Part shown: one piece after another, positions 27,770 through 37,115 of the stretch
Layout: each line of letters starts with the position of its first letter
Position numbering within the stretch: position 1 is the first letter of the stretch
From: Gracilimonas sediminicola
GTDB lineage: Bacteria > Bacteroidota > Rhodothermia > Balneolales > Balneolaceae
DNA: 64,000 bases
Assembly: GCF_024320785.1 (NCBI RefSeq)
Contig: NZ_JANDBC010000001.1
Span: 1 to 64,000, forward strand
Direction: 5' to 3'
Position numbers and translations under genes: made by a program
Notes under the pieces: model-generated
Told to the model about the DNA's origin: nothing
Seen by the model: only the letters and a program-made list of their open reading frames with translations
Database searches by the model: none

Positions 27770-28315
27770 ATGATAAAATACTTCAGCTTTCTTACACTGC
27801 TACTTTTTGTGGTTGTCTCCTGCTCTACTACCGAGCAGGCTGTCAATGATACCATTGAAAATGCAAGAGAAAATTTCAGGTCAGAGAATGAGAAGCTTGT
27901 CTCTAACCTCAATCTGGAAAGTTATCGTACCCAGCTTTCTGATGCCTATGCATACCGGGAGAATAAAATTCCGGATGGCTTTAACCAGATTAAGGTTCAG
28001 CAGGAAGTAGAAAAAGATTTATATGAAGGATACCGTGTACAGATCTATTCCGGGCAAAGCGTGGTACAGGCAGATACGACGGCGGCCAACTTTCGCGCCT
28101 GGGCCGATACCACTATAGTCGGTTATCAGCCGGATACCTATACCTTCTTCCGTACGCCCTATTACCGTGTGCATGTAGGTGATTTTCATGAACGGGACCG
28201 TGCCATTCTATTTTCCAATATTGTAAAACGGTACTTCAGAGATGCCTGGGTGGTTTACGACCGCGTAAATCCCACCCGCGTACCCGCCGATACCACCGAG
28301 ATTAAAACCCAATAG
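27770..28315 (+). CDS. SPOR-like lipoprotein
   Basis: 181 residues from ATG 27770; the frame is open further upstream but only this start gives a lipoprotein signal (FLTLLLFVVVSC, lipobox VVSC). It begins 4 bases after the aldehyde dehydrogenase stop. The C-terminal part (GYRVQIYSGQS, then TPYYRVHVGDFHERDRAILFSNIVKRYFRDAWVV) matches the SPOR peptidoglycan-binding fold. It may bind denuded glycan strands at division sites. Confidence 0.75.
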   Translation: MIKYFSFLTLLLFVVVSCSTTEQAVNDTIENARENFRSENEKLVSNLNLESYRTQLSDAYAYRENKIPDGFNQIKVQQEVEKDLYEGYRVQIYSGQSVVQADTTAANFRAWADTTIVGYQPDTYTFFRTPYYRVHVGDFHERDRAILFSNIVKRYFRDAWVVYDRVNPTRVPADTTEIKTQ

Positions 28316-28591
28316 CTTCTCCAATTCATTGGCTGTAAATAAATGCTGTTCAAATGCTAAACTTTTTAGTTAGTTAAGCAAGGTAGCCTCACCCCTGTTT
28401 TAAGCCCTATACACCTGCAAACGCCTTTTTTAAAACCTCTTCTTTTGTGTAAAGTGTGTTATAAATGCCAAAAAGTATGTTAAGCGTATGTTAGAAATTC
28501 AATCCATTCCGGTTTATTCTCAGAAAACGGATTAACTTTCTTTATTCGTTTGCGTATATTATCTAAAGCAGTAAACAAACAAGGTGATAAA
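28316..28591. other. Intergenic stretch beside the prophage edge
   Basis: 276 AT-rich bases without a recognisable gene or tRNA. The left prophage junction probably lies in or just after this stretch. No direct repeat could be checked because the right end of the prophage is not in the window. Confidence 0.4.
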
Positions 28592-28906
28592 ATGAAATAC
28601 TTATTATTTATATTGATAAATGTATTTATAACAACATCAACTTTTGGTCAGGTTTACATTCCCATGAAAGCGCCTTCCGACTCTATCTATACTGAGAACG
28701 GAAAGGACTTTACTGCCGGTCTTATTATTGAGTCTCGGAGAATTATCTCCATAGATGGGTTTAAAAAAGAATACAAGCGTTTTATTAATAGCCTCGATAC
28801 CTCCCGGTACGCTATCACGTACAGCACCATTCATAAACCTGAGATTACAGATGCTCATATGGTTGTGATATTTAGGAAGGTTGAAAAATCATGGGTCGTC
28901 CGCTAA
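28592..28906 (+). CDS. Small secreted protein at the prophage junction
   Basis: 104 residues from ATG 28592 (an in-frame start at 28550 gives no signal peptide). MKYLLFILINVFITTSTFGQ is a signal peptide. The rest has no recognised family. Its 3' end overlaps the last prophage gene by 18 bases, convergent. It could be a host gene or a lysogenic-conversion gene. Confidence 0.55.
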   Translation: MKYLLFILINVFITTSTFGQVYIPMKAPSDSIYTENGKDFTAGLIIESRRIISIDGFKKEYKRFINSLDTSRYAITYSTIHKPEITDAHMVVIFRKVEKSWVVR

Positions 28907-30256
28907 AAACTCCTCGGTATCAGCATCAAGAAGGGTTTTTCTCACCTCATAAGCTGTTACATCAATCATCCCGTCAAGCAGGTTGTCAGATTTCCACCGA
29001 ATTATATCTAAATCATAGTTTGTACTATCTACCGTGAGCCTAATAGAATGATAGGGCCAAATATCATCTTCATAAAAAGAATATCGAAAGTCAAAAACCT
29101 TTGTGTACCGATCAAACTGAGTGGCAATCATTCCGCTTAACCGCTCCTCACTTTTGACCGTACCCCCTACGGGGCTTTGTGTAGAAACCCAATCTCCTGT
29201 CTCATCATCAACACTAGCCGATGTCCGGTAGTAAAGCCCTGTTTCTGCAGGTGGGGAAGGAAGATCAGGCTCATCACCAAAATCAAATATCTTTTCATAA
29301 GAATCGTAATTACTTATACCAGTCTCATTGATAAATCTAAAGGAGTGGTTGATGGCTGTAGACGTGTCCTCGTATTCATCTAAATCGTAAAGGAACTGAA
29401 TTTTGCAATCTGTCAGCGGGTTTAAAAAACGCTCGGTTCCTTGTAGGTCAATATCTGATTCACCTAAGTTTTTTCGTTGTGTTAAGCTTCTAATCGTATT
29501 TGTTGAGCCATCAGAGCTAATTCCGTAAAGCGTTAATAATGAATCGCTTCTTAAGTTGCGTTGCATTACATACCACTCTCCCCGAGACTGGAATACGACC
29601 AGCCCAAACTTAAGGCAGACCTCTTTAAGTACGTCTAAACAATTAGGGTTATCATCATAAGATACTCGCTCCGCTAAGACCTTGATAGACCCCGGCAAAT
29701 AATTAGATCCACTAACGGTAAAAAAGTAAGATCCATCATGCTCCCAATCCCAGCTTATTTCCGTATCAATACCTAAATCCAGGTTATCAAAAACAAGATA
29801 GAAAAAGGCATTCATTAGCTTTCGCCCGGTCTCAGTCCATTCGATATTTTTAAGCAACCCTAATCCGTCATAAAACGGAAGATTAATAACATTGTTCTTT
29901 TCAATAAGATTGGTTGTAAACTGCTCGGGGCGCAAAAATCCAACAAAGAAGACTATACTATTATATTCAATAGTAACTTTAAACTTGCCCTCATAAACTC
30001 CGTTAGAATCATTTAAATTAGCGAAGTAGTTATATACATCTCTATCTGGGTCGTAGATATTTATCGAGCCTCTCGTGGGCCTTATCGGTTTAATAATATC
30101 TATATTCTTGGTTGGATTAAACCCGCAGTCATATTCAATAGAAACTATATCAATATCGGACGAAGTGACCGAGGCAGCTGTGTCTTCCTCAATGGTTACT
30201 TCCCATGTTTCTCCAAATATAGTTTTGTTATATGTGTAAAGAGTTTTAAATGCCAA
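28889..30256 (-). CDS. Phage tail hub/distal tail-like protein
   Basis: 455 residues, immediately after the tape measure gene (10-base overlap), where distal tail or tail-hub proteins are expected. Beta-rich; an internal segment (CLDVLKEVCLKFGLVVFQSRGEWYVMQ) is typical of hub/baseplate proteins of Bacteroidota phages (from memory). It is the last prophage gene on this side; no fibre genes follow, so fibres may be lost or lie elsewhere. Confidence 0.6.
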   Translation of the reverse strand: MAFKTLYTYNKTIFGETWEVTIEEDTAASVTSSDIDIVSIEYDCGFNPTKNIDIIKPIRPTRGSINIYDPDRDVYNYFANLNDSNGVYEGKFKVTIEYNSIVFFVGFLRPEQFTTNLIEKNNVINLPFYDGLGLLKNIEWTETGRKLMNAFFYLVFDNLDLGIDTEISWDWEHDGSYFFTVSGSNYLPGSIKVLAERVSYDDNPNCLDVLKEVCLKFGLVVFQSRGEWYVMQRNLRSDSLLTLYGISSDGSTNTIRSLTQRKNLGESDIDLQGTERFLNPLTDCKIQFLYDLDEYEDTSTAINHSFRFINETGISNYDSYEKIFDFGDEPDLPSPPAETGLYYRTSASVDDETGDWVSTQSPVGGTVKSEERLSGMIATQFDRYTKVFDFRYSFYEDDIWPYHSIRLTVDSTNYDLDIIRWKSDNLLDGMIDVTAYEVRKTLLDADTEEFLADDP

Positions 30257-32705
30257 TGTCTTCCCTCTCTTTCTTTTCTAACTCATACGAAACCCAGATA
30301 TCACCTTTAGACACTTTGGTAGAAGCGCTCAGATTCCACTTAGATAATGCTTGCTCAACCGCAGCCGTCATGTCATTAATATCAATTTTTTGCGTAATAT
30401 TATTAACCGATGTCTGCGCTACGTTGTTTGCTAAACTACTCACGTTTGGAACGCTCATTCGGTTGGCAGCACTTAGTAGTCTTTGAGTGTTTTCATTGGT
30501 AATTACGTTAGAGCCTCTGGGTAAGGTCACAAGCTCCGGTCCTTCCTCACCGACTAAGGCCGGACCACCTTTAAAGTTTGTCACACCACCGGCAAAGCCA
30601 AATATTTTACCCAACAAAGTAGTGCCAGCTAATGATGCCCCGCCTGTTAATAAAGCACCAAGCCCGGTAACAAAAGCCCGTGCCGCAAGTTGTTTAATGA
30701 TGCCTTCAAGCACATCACCTAAGTTTTGTCCCTGCAATGCCGCCCGTTCAAATATAGCTCCAATTGTATTAGCCAGATTCATAAGTCCTTGACCGGAATC
30801 AACAGCCTGTCCTGTAATCGCAACCATTTCATCATTGAGTGCGTCGATCTCCTCTTGTAACGCCTGATATACAGCTGGATCTGTAGCAAGTAATTGGGCT
30901 TGCTGAAGCAGTATAATCTGATCGCGAAGGCTACCAACGGAACCTTCAATGTTGTTAAACTCTGTTTGTATTTCATCAGTGTTAAGAGTCAACCCTAAAT
31001 CATCACCGAATAAGCCAACATCTCCGCCCAAGATCGGTGAATCATCGGGCAGGTTTATTTCCTGTTCTAAATCAGATTTAAACTCATTGTATGAATTTAT
31101 AGCATTACGAAGCTGAAACCGGAAGTCGGCAAAGGAATCATTGTATTTCTTTTGTGTAGATGTAGCATCGGTGGTAGTATCCTTAAACTCTGACAGAATC
31201 TCATTAACGCGCTCCTGGCTAAATCCGCTTGCTAATAATCTCTTTTCCGTTTCGGCAACAGCGTCATTGTAATTCTGAGTAGCATTGTTAAGCTCAACGG
31301 TTGCTATCTTTGCGAATTGATTCGATCCTGTAACACTATTCAGTATTCGCTCCCTCGCTTGCTCTAAACTAATATTTTCTTTTATAGCAAGGCTTACTTC
31401 TGTTAGAAATCGGCCAAGTTCCTGCGTAGAAGATCCGTTAATATCAATTTCAGCGTTTAGCCGTTGCAGTGCGTCCGCCTCATTTAGTCGGAGGTCTGCA
31501 ATACGGTTAATAAGCGAAGCTCTGCGCCTCTCGTTTTCTTCCTGCGCTTTGTTTAACCGTGCTTCAGCTTCAATTAAGGGCTGTAATTGACCTTGTATTA
31601 ATAACCGATTCTGATACTCTTTATTAGCTTCAGCTAAAGCATCCGCTAAGTCTTGATTACTTACCGTTTCTAAATCCAGGTTCTTAAGTAAATCAGGGTA
31701 TGCTTGGTTTAACTCAGTAAGCAGAGAAAGGCGCTCTTGCTCTCCCATGTTTGTATCCTGAATCTGAGCGACAAGTTGGTTTAGTTGCACCTGCTCTTCT
31801 TTAATCTGATCGACAGGCGATCCGTTTATAATCTTATCAAACACATCAACCAAAGATAGGCCGCTGTCAATAACCCCGTCAAAGGAATTAAGAAGCCCAA
31901 CAGCCATCTCATCCCGTAGCTGTCGTATTTCAGCGCCCAATCTTCGGGCTTTATTCGCAGGGCTATCCAGTGTGCGGTCTAAATCACCAACCGCGGCCCC
32001 GGCTCGTTCTGTGATAAGCTGAAACGATGCCAGGGCTTTTTCTTGTGCGGTGAGATTCTCGGCTGATTCCTTCCGGGTGTTAAGTAAAGCCCGCTCCTGT
32101 ACGTCTGTCTCTCGTACTACAATCCCTAATGACTTAAGCGCTTCCCGCTCCCCTACTAAACCGCCCTGTATAGCCTGTAAAGTTCGTTCAATCGGGATGT
32201 TGTTAAAGGAAGCTAAGTCACCGGCAAGAGCGGTAACTTCAAAGGCTAAATCTGAGGCTTCATCACCCACAAAACCCAATCCCCTTGCTACATTGGTCTG
32301 ATTAGCAATAACATCTTTACCCTGACGAGCGGTGAGACCTAATGCGTTGGCATATTCATTTACAAACTCTGTGGCCTGTTGGACGTTATCACCTAAAGAA
32401 GTGCGAAATTTAGCCTCTGTTTCTTCAACGGCTGAGGCTACATCAAAGGTCTTTTGTGCAAGCTGGGTAAGCTCACGCACCCCGATAGCCCCTGCAGCAG
32501 CAAAGGCAGCACCAAGCCCGGCTCTAACCGTCTTAGATAATCCTTGTGTAGATCGGGTGTTCTTTTTCAGGCCATCATCAATGCGCCCCGTAGCCTTCAC
32601 CCCGGCACGTTCTAACGAACCAAATTCACGCTCAATCGCAGCAATCGTGCGCTTGGCATCTTTGCCCTCAAGTATAAGCTGTAAGCGTACTGATTCACGT
32701 GCCAC
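30246..32705 (-). CDS. Phage tail tape measure protein
   Basis: 819 residues, the longest gene of the prophage. Long helical and coiled-coil stretches (about 270-560), a small hydrophobic Ala/Gly segment near 60-85 and another near 690-720, and the typical end GPALVGEEGPELVTLPRGSNVITN. It fixes tail length and is ejected with DNA. At this length a tail of roughly 120 nm would follow from the usual 0.15 nm per residue; siphovirus-like morphology is inferred. Confidence 0.92.
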   Translation of the reverse strand: MARESVRLQLILEGKDAKRTIAAIEREFGSLERAGVKATGRIDDGLKKNTRSTQGLSKTVRAGLGAAFAAAGAIGVRELTQLAQKTFDVASAVEETEAKFRTSLGDNVQQATEFVNEYANALGLTARQGKDVIANQTNVARGLGFVGDEASDLAFEVTALAGDLASFNNIPIERTLQAIQGGLVGEREALKSLGIVVRETDVQERALLNTRKESAENLTAQEKALASFQLITERAGAAVGDLDRTLDSPANKARRLGAEIRQLRDEMAVGLLNSFDGVIDSGLSLVDVFDKIINGSPVDQIKEEQVQLNQLVAQIQDTNMGEQERLSLLTELNQAYPDLLKNLDLETVSNQDLADALAEANKEYQNRLLIQGQLQPLIEAEARLNKAQEENERRRASLINRIADLRLNEADALQRLNAEIDINGSSTQELGRFLTEVSLAIKENISLEQARERILNSVTGSNQFAKIATVELNNATQNYNDAVAETEKRLLASGFSQERVNEILSEFKDTTTDATSTQKKYNDSFADFRFQLRNAINSYNEFKSDLEQEINLPDDSPILGGDVGLFGDDLGLTLNTDEIQTEFNNIEGSVGSLRDQIILLQQAQLLATDPAVYQALQEEIDALNDEMVAITGQAVDSGQGLMNLANTIGAIFERAALQGQNLGDVLEGIIKQLAARAFVTGLGALLTGGASLAGTTLLGKIFGFAGGVTNFKGGPALVGEEGPELVTLPRGSNVITNENTQRLLSAANRMSVPNVSSLANNVAQTSVNNITQKIDINDMTAAVEQALSKWNLSASTKVSKGDIWVSYELEKKEREDIGI

Positions 32706-32955
32706 GCTGTAAGATCCTTGCTTTATAATTCTTTACAATAAATACGGGATCGCTGTTTTCAAGCTCCCGGTAATCGGCGGCGTTCTGTGCGGTTTCGCTT
32801 ATTAACTGCTCCCACACGTTCATTCCGTTTTTCATTGCCTTCTTAACCCTATCTACTTTTTTCTGAAAGTCAGAGCGCTCGTCCGGCAATCCTGATAGCT
32901 TTTTTTGTAATAACCTAAGCTCTAAAGAAGCCTTTAACTTCAGGCATAGGTACAC
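32695..32955 (-). CDS. Phage tail assembly chaperone-like small protein
   Basis: 86 residues, helical and charged. Position just upstream of the tape measure gene, overlapping both the 32940 gene and the tape measure, fits the second product of a tail chaperone pair. It overlaps the previous gene by 16 bases in another frame, which invites a check for a programmed frameshift. Confidence 0.45.
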   Translation of the reverse strand: MYLCLKLKASLELRLLQKKLSGLPDERSDFQKKVDRVKKAMKNGMNVWEQLISETAQNAADYRELENSDPVFIVKNYKARILQRGT

Positions 32956-33323
32956 ATTAAAAAATCTCGTATCAGCCGATCCGCCTCCATCGTTGAGAAG
33001 TCTTCTTTTAGATCCACATCATCCATCACACAAAGCGGAAGCATTTTTTGATAGTATTCCAGCCGGTTATACTCCGCCTCCGGAACCTCCCATCCGTATT
33101 CATCACAAGTTTCTTTTCGTACTTTCTCAGGTAGCGTTTTAGCTCGTACCCGAACTTCATCAACCTTTACCTGTAAGGCATACGTTGGATTACCTACACG
33201 TTGCACCAAGCCGTCATCGCCCCGGTTAGGGAATAGCTCGTACTTCTCATTCACATCAGGCTTTTCTTTTTCTTTAGCTCCGAATATCTCTCGTAGCGTT
33301 TCGGTGTCAATTTGATTATCCAT
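32940..33323 (-). CDS. Phage tail assembly chaperone-like protein
   Basis: 127 residues, acidic and helical. It occupies the gpG position before the tape measure gene. Contains MLPLCVMDDVDLKEDFSTMEADRLIRDF. No family recognised by sequence; call from position. Confidence 0.45.
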   Translation of the reverse strand: MDNQIDTETLREIFGAKEKEKPDVNEKYELFPNRGDDGLVQRVGNPTYALQVKVDEVRVRAKTLPEKVRKETCDEYGWEVPEAEYNRLEYYQKMLPLCVMDDVDLKEDFSTMEADRLIRDFLMCTYA

Positions 33324-33756
33324 ACTTCTTATACCACTCTAAGTCTGATTTTGTAAGTAAATCCTGTGTAACAAATGTGATAACGTCTGCATCTACACGG
33401 GCATCATATTCAGTCTCATACCACACCTTACCGCCTAAGTCGATGTTTACCACATTATAGTTTTCTGACTGTGAGGCATCAGGATAAAAGGCAACAGTGG
33501 TGCTGTCGTCTTCTATTTCCAACTGAAGGCTTTTGAAATCCTCATCTGTTCCTGATGTCTGCTCTGCATCCTGCGCTTGTATAACACCTTGCAAATGATA
33601 GCCTGCGATTGCGGTTTTATAGGAATAATCCCCAAGCTGACGGGAATATCCTTGCGGAATAGCTTTTAGCTGCACTTTATCTACATAGTATTCCCTGGCA
33701 CTGCCTCCAACAGTAAACTTTACCTTCTCTATCTGTGTTACACCGCTTAAGCCCAT
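33316..33756 (-). CDS. Phage tail protein (tube-region position)
   Basis: 146 residues, beta-rich, in the tail gene block between the 289-residue tail gene and the chaperone pair. Alternating strands (VKFTVGGSAREYYVDKVQLKAI). It starts one base within the upstream stop. A structural tail role is inferred from position. Confidence 0.45.
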   Translation of the reverse strand: MGLSGVTQIEKVKFTVGGSAREYYVDKVQLKAIPQGYSRQLGDYSYKTAIAGYHLQGVIQAQDAEQTSGTDEDFKSLQLEIEDDSTTVAFYPDASQSENYNVVNIDLGGKVWYETEYDARVDADVITFVTQDLLTKSDLEWYKKYG

Positions 33757-34625
33757 TAGTAGTCAACGTATGTGGTTGAACCGTTTAGGCGAATAGCGGG
33801 ATCGCTAAAAGAGCTTGTCTCCCCTGATCCGCTACTGTTGCATAACACAAAGCGGATGAAATATACGTTTGAAGGGGTATCGCCTGAATTACTGTTTCTC
33901 TGCGACACTGTTTTGCTTTTTAAAATAGTCGATAAACTACTTGATGAGTAGTTTAAGAAGAATACCACTTGGTTGTCTTGCGTAGCTGCCACAGTGTTTG
34001 CATAAAGGCTTTGCGTAATTGTAATTCCCTCAACAGGAAACGCTATATCATTACTCTTAAACTCATCAGCACCCGCGCCCGTTGTTACTTGTTGAACCCC
34101 AGCGGTGAATGAAGGAGATGTCCCGTTTTGAAGAGCAAACGTGTCCGCGACATTATCACTGTCAGAATCCTGCCAAGCGCTTGCAAACCCCTGTGTCTTA
34201 GCATACGCATACAACAGGTTTGTTCCTCTCGCAATAGAAGGGTTAGCCCCCACAAACTTCATACGCACCGTATATGGGTAGGCATCCTCACTTTCCGGGT
34301 CCACTTCGGCTTTCTCCTCGGTTACAACAACGCGCACCGTCTCATACCAAAGGATAAACCCATCCATTTCAGCCGCAGCCATTCGCCAGCTCCGGTTCTC
34401 AAAGTCGCTATCGCCGGTTAAGTTGGTATGAAAGGTTCCATCGTTATGCCGGAACTCAAAGGTTACCGTTCTGTTTTTAGTTCGCTCTCCGCCCCGCGCC
34501 TGATTCAAAAAGTTACCCTGATTGAGATAACCCGGTGAGTCAGGGGCGATATTAGCCCCGTCTATTTGGTAGGTCGTACCATCGGAGGGCTTATACAGCG
34601 AAACCGCTAATAATCCTGGATTCAT
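33756..34625 (-). CDS. Phage structural protein, tail region
   Basis: 289 residues, low in Cys, rich in Ser/Thr/Asn. The middle contains AEVDPESEDAYPYTVRMKFVGA, echoing AMVDPESEDMGGQIYRARVV in the next structural gene, so the two share a domain. Probably a tail-tube variant with an added C-terminal beta domain (about 165-289). Position-based. Confidence 0.5.
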   Translation of the reverse strand: MNPGLLAVSLYKPSDGTTYQIDGANIAPDSPGYLNQGNFLNQARGGERTKNRTVTFEFRHNDGTFHTNLTGDSDFENRSWRMAAAEMDGFILWYETVRVVVTEEKAEVDPESEDAYPYTVRMKFVGANPSIARGTNLLYAYAKTQGFASAWQDSDSDNVADTFALQNGTSPSFTAGVQQVTTGAGADEFKSNDIAFPVEGITITQSLYANTVAATQDNQVVFFLNYSSSSLSTILKSKTVSQRNSNSGDTPSNVYFIRFVLCNSSGSGETSSFSDPAIRLNGSTTYVDY

Positions 34626-34644
34626 GGCTCTATGGTTTTAAAGG

Positions 34645-35043
34645 TTATGCAGAAACAACTCGTGCGCGGTAAATTTGCCCGCCCATGTCCTCGCTTTCAG
34701 GGTCAACCATAGCGCGTTCTTCCACGCATACCAGGTTTACATTACTGAAGGTCTCATCTGCCGATGTGGATCCCAACTGCCAAATTTCAAAATCGTTAAG
34801 GTTGCCATCGTCTGTTTCAACATCTGAAAGCACTGAAGTACCTACATGCTGAAAAGTGATTTCGTGAATCTTATTTCCTGTCGTTCTTTCTGATCCCTTT
34901 GCCGTTCCAATGATAATGCGCTGAATAACAGCCGCGTCGTCTGAATTGGGAAAAATAATGTCCTCACCGTTAAAGGTGATGTCTGCGGCATCCGCCTTAT
35001 AGACGAACTTCTCAATACCGATTTTACTTGCTACTAAAGCCAT
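34645..35043 (-). CDS. Phage major tail tube-like protein
   Basis: 132 residues, beta-rich: IGIEKFVYKADAADITFNGEDIIFP at the start, a repeated VDPESED motif near the end. Length and position (after connectors and lysis genes, before tape measure) fit a tail tube subunit. Confidence 0.5.
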   Translation of the reverse strand: MALVASKIGIEKFVYKADAADITFNGEDIIFPNSDDAAVIQRIIIGTAKGSERTTGNKIHEITFQHVGTSVLSDVETDDGNLNDFEIWQLGSTSADETFSNVNLVCVEERAMVDPESEDMGGQIYRARVVSA

Positions 35044-35046
35044 GAT

Positions 35047-35316
35047 TTAATCCTCTGTCGTTGTTTGTTGTAATTCTAACTGCTCTTTAATTTCCTCTGC
35101 GAAGTCGGTGTGCATAAGCGGGTATGTATTCGAATCAGGATTACCCGGATAGTTGGTTGAACCGGAAAGCTTGTAAGTCTTTCCCCACTCAAAGACAGTC
35201 CTCTCACCATCCACACTCACACTCATTCCTTTAGGCGGCTTACCCTGCCCGCTTGTCTTTGCCCACTTGGGTTCTAATAATTTTACGTAGTCGCCTGATT
35301 TCATTTTATACTCCAT
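35047..35316 (-). CDS. Small phage protein
   Basis: 89 residues. DYVKLLEPKWAKTSGQGKPPKG and FEWGKTYKLSGS suggest a small beta fold. No family recognised. Between the membrane lysis-type genes and the tail tube-like gene. Confidence 0.5.
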   Translation of the reverse strand: MEYKMKSGDYVKLLEPKWAKTSGQGKPPKGMSVSVDGERTVFEWGKTYKLSGSTNYPGNPDSNTYPLMHTDFAEEIKEQLELQQTTTED

Positions 35317-35644
35317 TTACTAGTTCAAGGATCTTACTAAATACCTTAAACCCTTCTTTAATCTCGTCTATCGTAACCCACCCCATGAGCACCGGAACAG
35401 TAATTAGTAAGGCTACCACGTTACGTACCGTCAAAAGCTTGCCTACTTCGGCTTTAGCCTCATTCCAATCACCGGAAAGAACCGCTTTTAACAGCTTACC
35501 AAGTGGCTGATTAGGAACCGGAAGCCAGTCTAAAACTCCATGAATTGCTTCACCGGCTGTATTATCGCCCCCAGCTGTTTTGCCTACGGCTCGAAGTGCC
35601 TTTTTAACGCCTCTGCTTATTCGCTTGTGTAATGGAAGTCCCAT
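35306..35644 (-). CDS. Small phage membrane protein, holin candidate
   Basis: 112 residues, basic N-terminus (HKRISRGVKKALR) and one hydrophobic helix near 74-92 (NVVALLITVPVLMGWVTI). It sits beside another single-helix protein and a peptidase in a lysis-like cluster. Holin or spanin role is inference. Confidence 0.45.
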   Translation of the reverse strand: MGLPLHKRISRGVKKALRAVGKTAGGDNTAGEAIHGVLDWLPVPNQPLGKLLKAVLSGDWNEAKAEVGKLLTVRNVVALLITVPVLMGWVTIDEIKEGFKVFSKILELVNGV

Positions 35645-35652
35645 GTTTTCTC

Positions 35653-35901
35653 CTATGTTAAAAATGTGCTAATTACCCACGCCAATGCGGTTATAATCGT
35701 GCTGGCCCCAATGCCAACCCCTATCACTCTTGCATAAGCGCTTTTCCATTTATCCTCATTGTCTTTGGCTTTCTTTTCGACATCTTCAAGCCGTTTTAAC
35801 GCACCGTTTTGACGGTAGTCTTCATTACCAAGCAAAGCGGTCTTTATCTCAGATACATCTTTCTGCAATACTGCAAAATCTTCTTTCGTTACCTCACTCA
35901 T
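35653..35901 (-). CDS. Holin-like protein (XhlA-type layout)
   Basis: 82 residues. A charged coiled-coil N-terminal part (VLQKDVSEIKTALLG..LEDVEKKAKDNEDKWK) precedes one C-terminal membrane helix (VIGVGIGASTIITALAWVISTF), the arrangement of XhlA/hemolysin-type holin helpers. Next to an M15-type peptidase gene. Confidence 0.6.
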   Translation of the reverse strand: MSEVTKEDFAVLQKDVSEIKTALLGNEDYRQNGALKRLEDVEKKAKDNEDKWKSAYARVIGVGIGASTIITALAWVISTFLT

Positions 35902-36277
35902 AGTAATCCCAAATTACCTGTTGGTCTTTTTCGTTATCATCATCCACATGGATGAAATCTTCTCCTATTCCAATTCGGGTAAACCCAACCTGTATAAGAG
36001 CATATATAATCCTATACCGTACCCGGCTTCGGGTACACTTCAAATCAACAGCAATTCCTTTGGTATGAGAGCTTGTTCCCGGCCTTCCATTCTCTTTCTC
36101 ATGCTCCACTGTGCGGTAGGCGGAATTAACGATAAAAGGAACCGTAGCTATTTCACGAGCCAAATCAAGCTTTTCCATAAACTCAGCATCCATATCATCC
36201 ATGCTGCAAGCAGGAAAGGCCGTTTTAAAATCATTCTCTGTGAAGTAGTTATACTCAGCCATTACATCGATCCTCAT
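35894..36277 (-). CDS. Peptidase M15A-family endolysin
   Basis: 127 residues. NSAYRT, then SSHTKGIAVDLKC and GIGEDFIHVDDD match zinc D-Ala-D-Ala carboxypeptidases/endopeptidases of the M15 type: the H and D of SSHxxGxAVD and the late H of FIHVD are the metal ligands. It cuts the peptide side chains of peptidoglycan at lysis. ATG overlaps the upstream stop (ATGA). No signal peptide, so a holin is needed. Confidence 0.88.
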   Translation of the reverse strand: MRIDVMAEYNYFTENDFKTAFPACSMDDMDAEFMEKLDLAREIATVPFIVNSAYRTVEHEKENGRPGTSSHTKGIAVDLKCTRSRVRYRIIYALIQVGFTRIGIGEDFIHVDDDNEKDQQVIWDYYE

Positions 36278-36681
36278 CGGTTATCGTAGTGGTCTATGCG
36301 GTTAAAGGTCTGCGTGTATATCCATCGGGATTTTGTTTGATCGTACTGCTGAAAATTCCACCCGGCCTGTGATAAAAACGTAGTGTCAATTTTAAACCCG
36401 CTTAAATCACCCTTTACGGTTTCAATATCTTCTAACACACCCTGATGCTCTCGCCTGTTTTTATAGACGTAGGTCAATATTATCTGCTGGTCGTTATCCT
36501 GAAGCGTTCCGCGCCCGTTTTTATTTGACACCTTGCTTTCACTCACCACCGCTACTAAAATCGTTTTCGCCTTTCGGTGTTTTAAGCTGGTAGGGTCATC
36601 AGGAAATGGCGCTACCTGTGCATCAGTAATAGATGCCTTTACTTGGATTACGATAGTATCTTCAATCGCTTTCAGAGTCAT
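36274..36681 (-). CDS. Phage neck/tail-completion protein
   Basis: 135 residues, overlapping neighbours on both sides by 4 bases. Mixed alpha/beta with LKAIEDTIVIQVKASI at the start and RIDHYDNR at the end. It has the size and location of tail terminator proteins (gp37/gpU-like). Position-based. Confidence 0.45.
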   Translation of the reverse strand: MTLKAIEDTIVIQVKASITDAQVAPFPDDPTSLKHRKAKTILVAVVSESKVSNKNGRGTLQDNDQQIILTYVYKNRREHQGVLEDIETVKGDLSGFKIDTTFLSQAGWNFQQYDQTKSRWIYTQTFNRIDHYDNR

Positions 36682-37115
36682 AACGCCCCCACTAAGTTCT
36701 TCTCGAAGGTGTCTGCGAAATCAAAATCACCGCCCAAGCCGGTCAAGACGTAATAGTCATCCTTCTTATCCAATTCTTCGGCATAATCACGATCACTAAA
36801 CAGCGTAGCCGATATAGTAGCCCTTCGCTTCTGTGGCTTACTAAAAGCTAAACTATTCACAAGCGCGCCTGATCTATCGCTCCATCCTCCTGGGTGTGTA
36901 GGGCGCGTGCCTGGTGCCTTCTTGTAGTACAAGCTGTTAGATCTGCTTGGGCCTTGCCCTTGTCCTACCTTAACAACTGCATAAGTCGTACCACCGTCAA
37001 AGCCCCGCGCAAAGCTAATGGCATCCGCAGAAGTCTTTTCTAAAGCTCTCACGGCCTCGATAAAGATTTCCGCCTCTACATCCCGTAATACTTCTTTGTG
37101 GTTTGACTCTATCAT
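36678..37115 (-). CDS. Phage neck protein (HK97 gp10-like position)
   Basis: 145 residues. SGALVNSLAFSKPQKRRATISATLFSDRDYAEELD resembles the C-terminal part of gp10-like neck proteins. Third gene of the connector block; coupled to the next by 4 bases. Confidence 0.5.
   Translation of the reverse strand: MIESNHKEVLRDVEAEIFIEAVRALEKTSADAISFARGFDGGTTYAVVKVGQGQGPSRSNSLYYKKAPGTRPTHPGGWSDRSGALVNSLAFSKPQKRRATISATLFSDRDYAEELDKKDDYYVLTGLGGDFDFADTFEKNLVGAL

Noticed and set aside
28316-28591. tRNA or attL core at the prophage edge
   Set aside because: No cloverleaf could be found, and no direct repeat can be tested without the other end.
30250-32712. Several plus-strand ORFs of 60-126 codons opposite the tape measure gene
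   Set aside because: Shadow frames of a conserved long gene.
32695-33323. Programmed -1 frameshift between the two chaperone-like genes
   Set aside because: No clear slippery heptamer could be confirmed by eye in the 16-base overlap; left as a question in the feature text.
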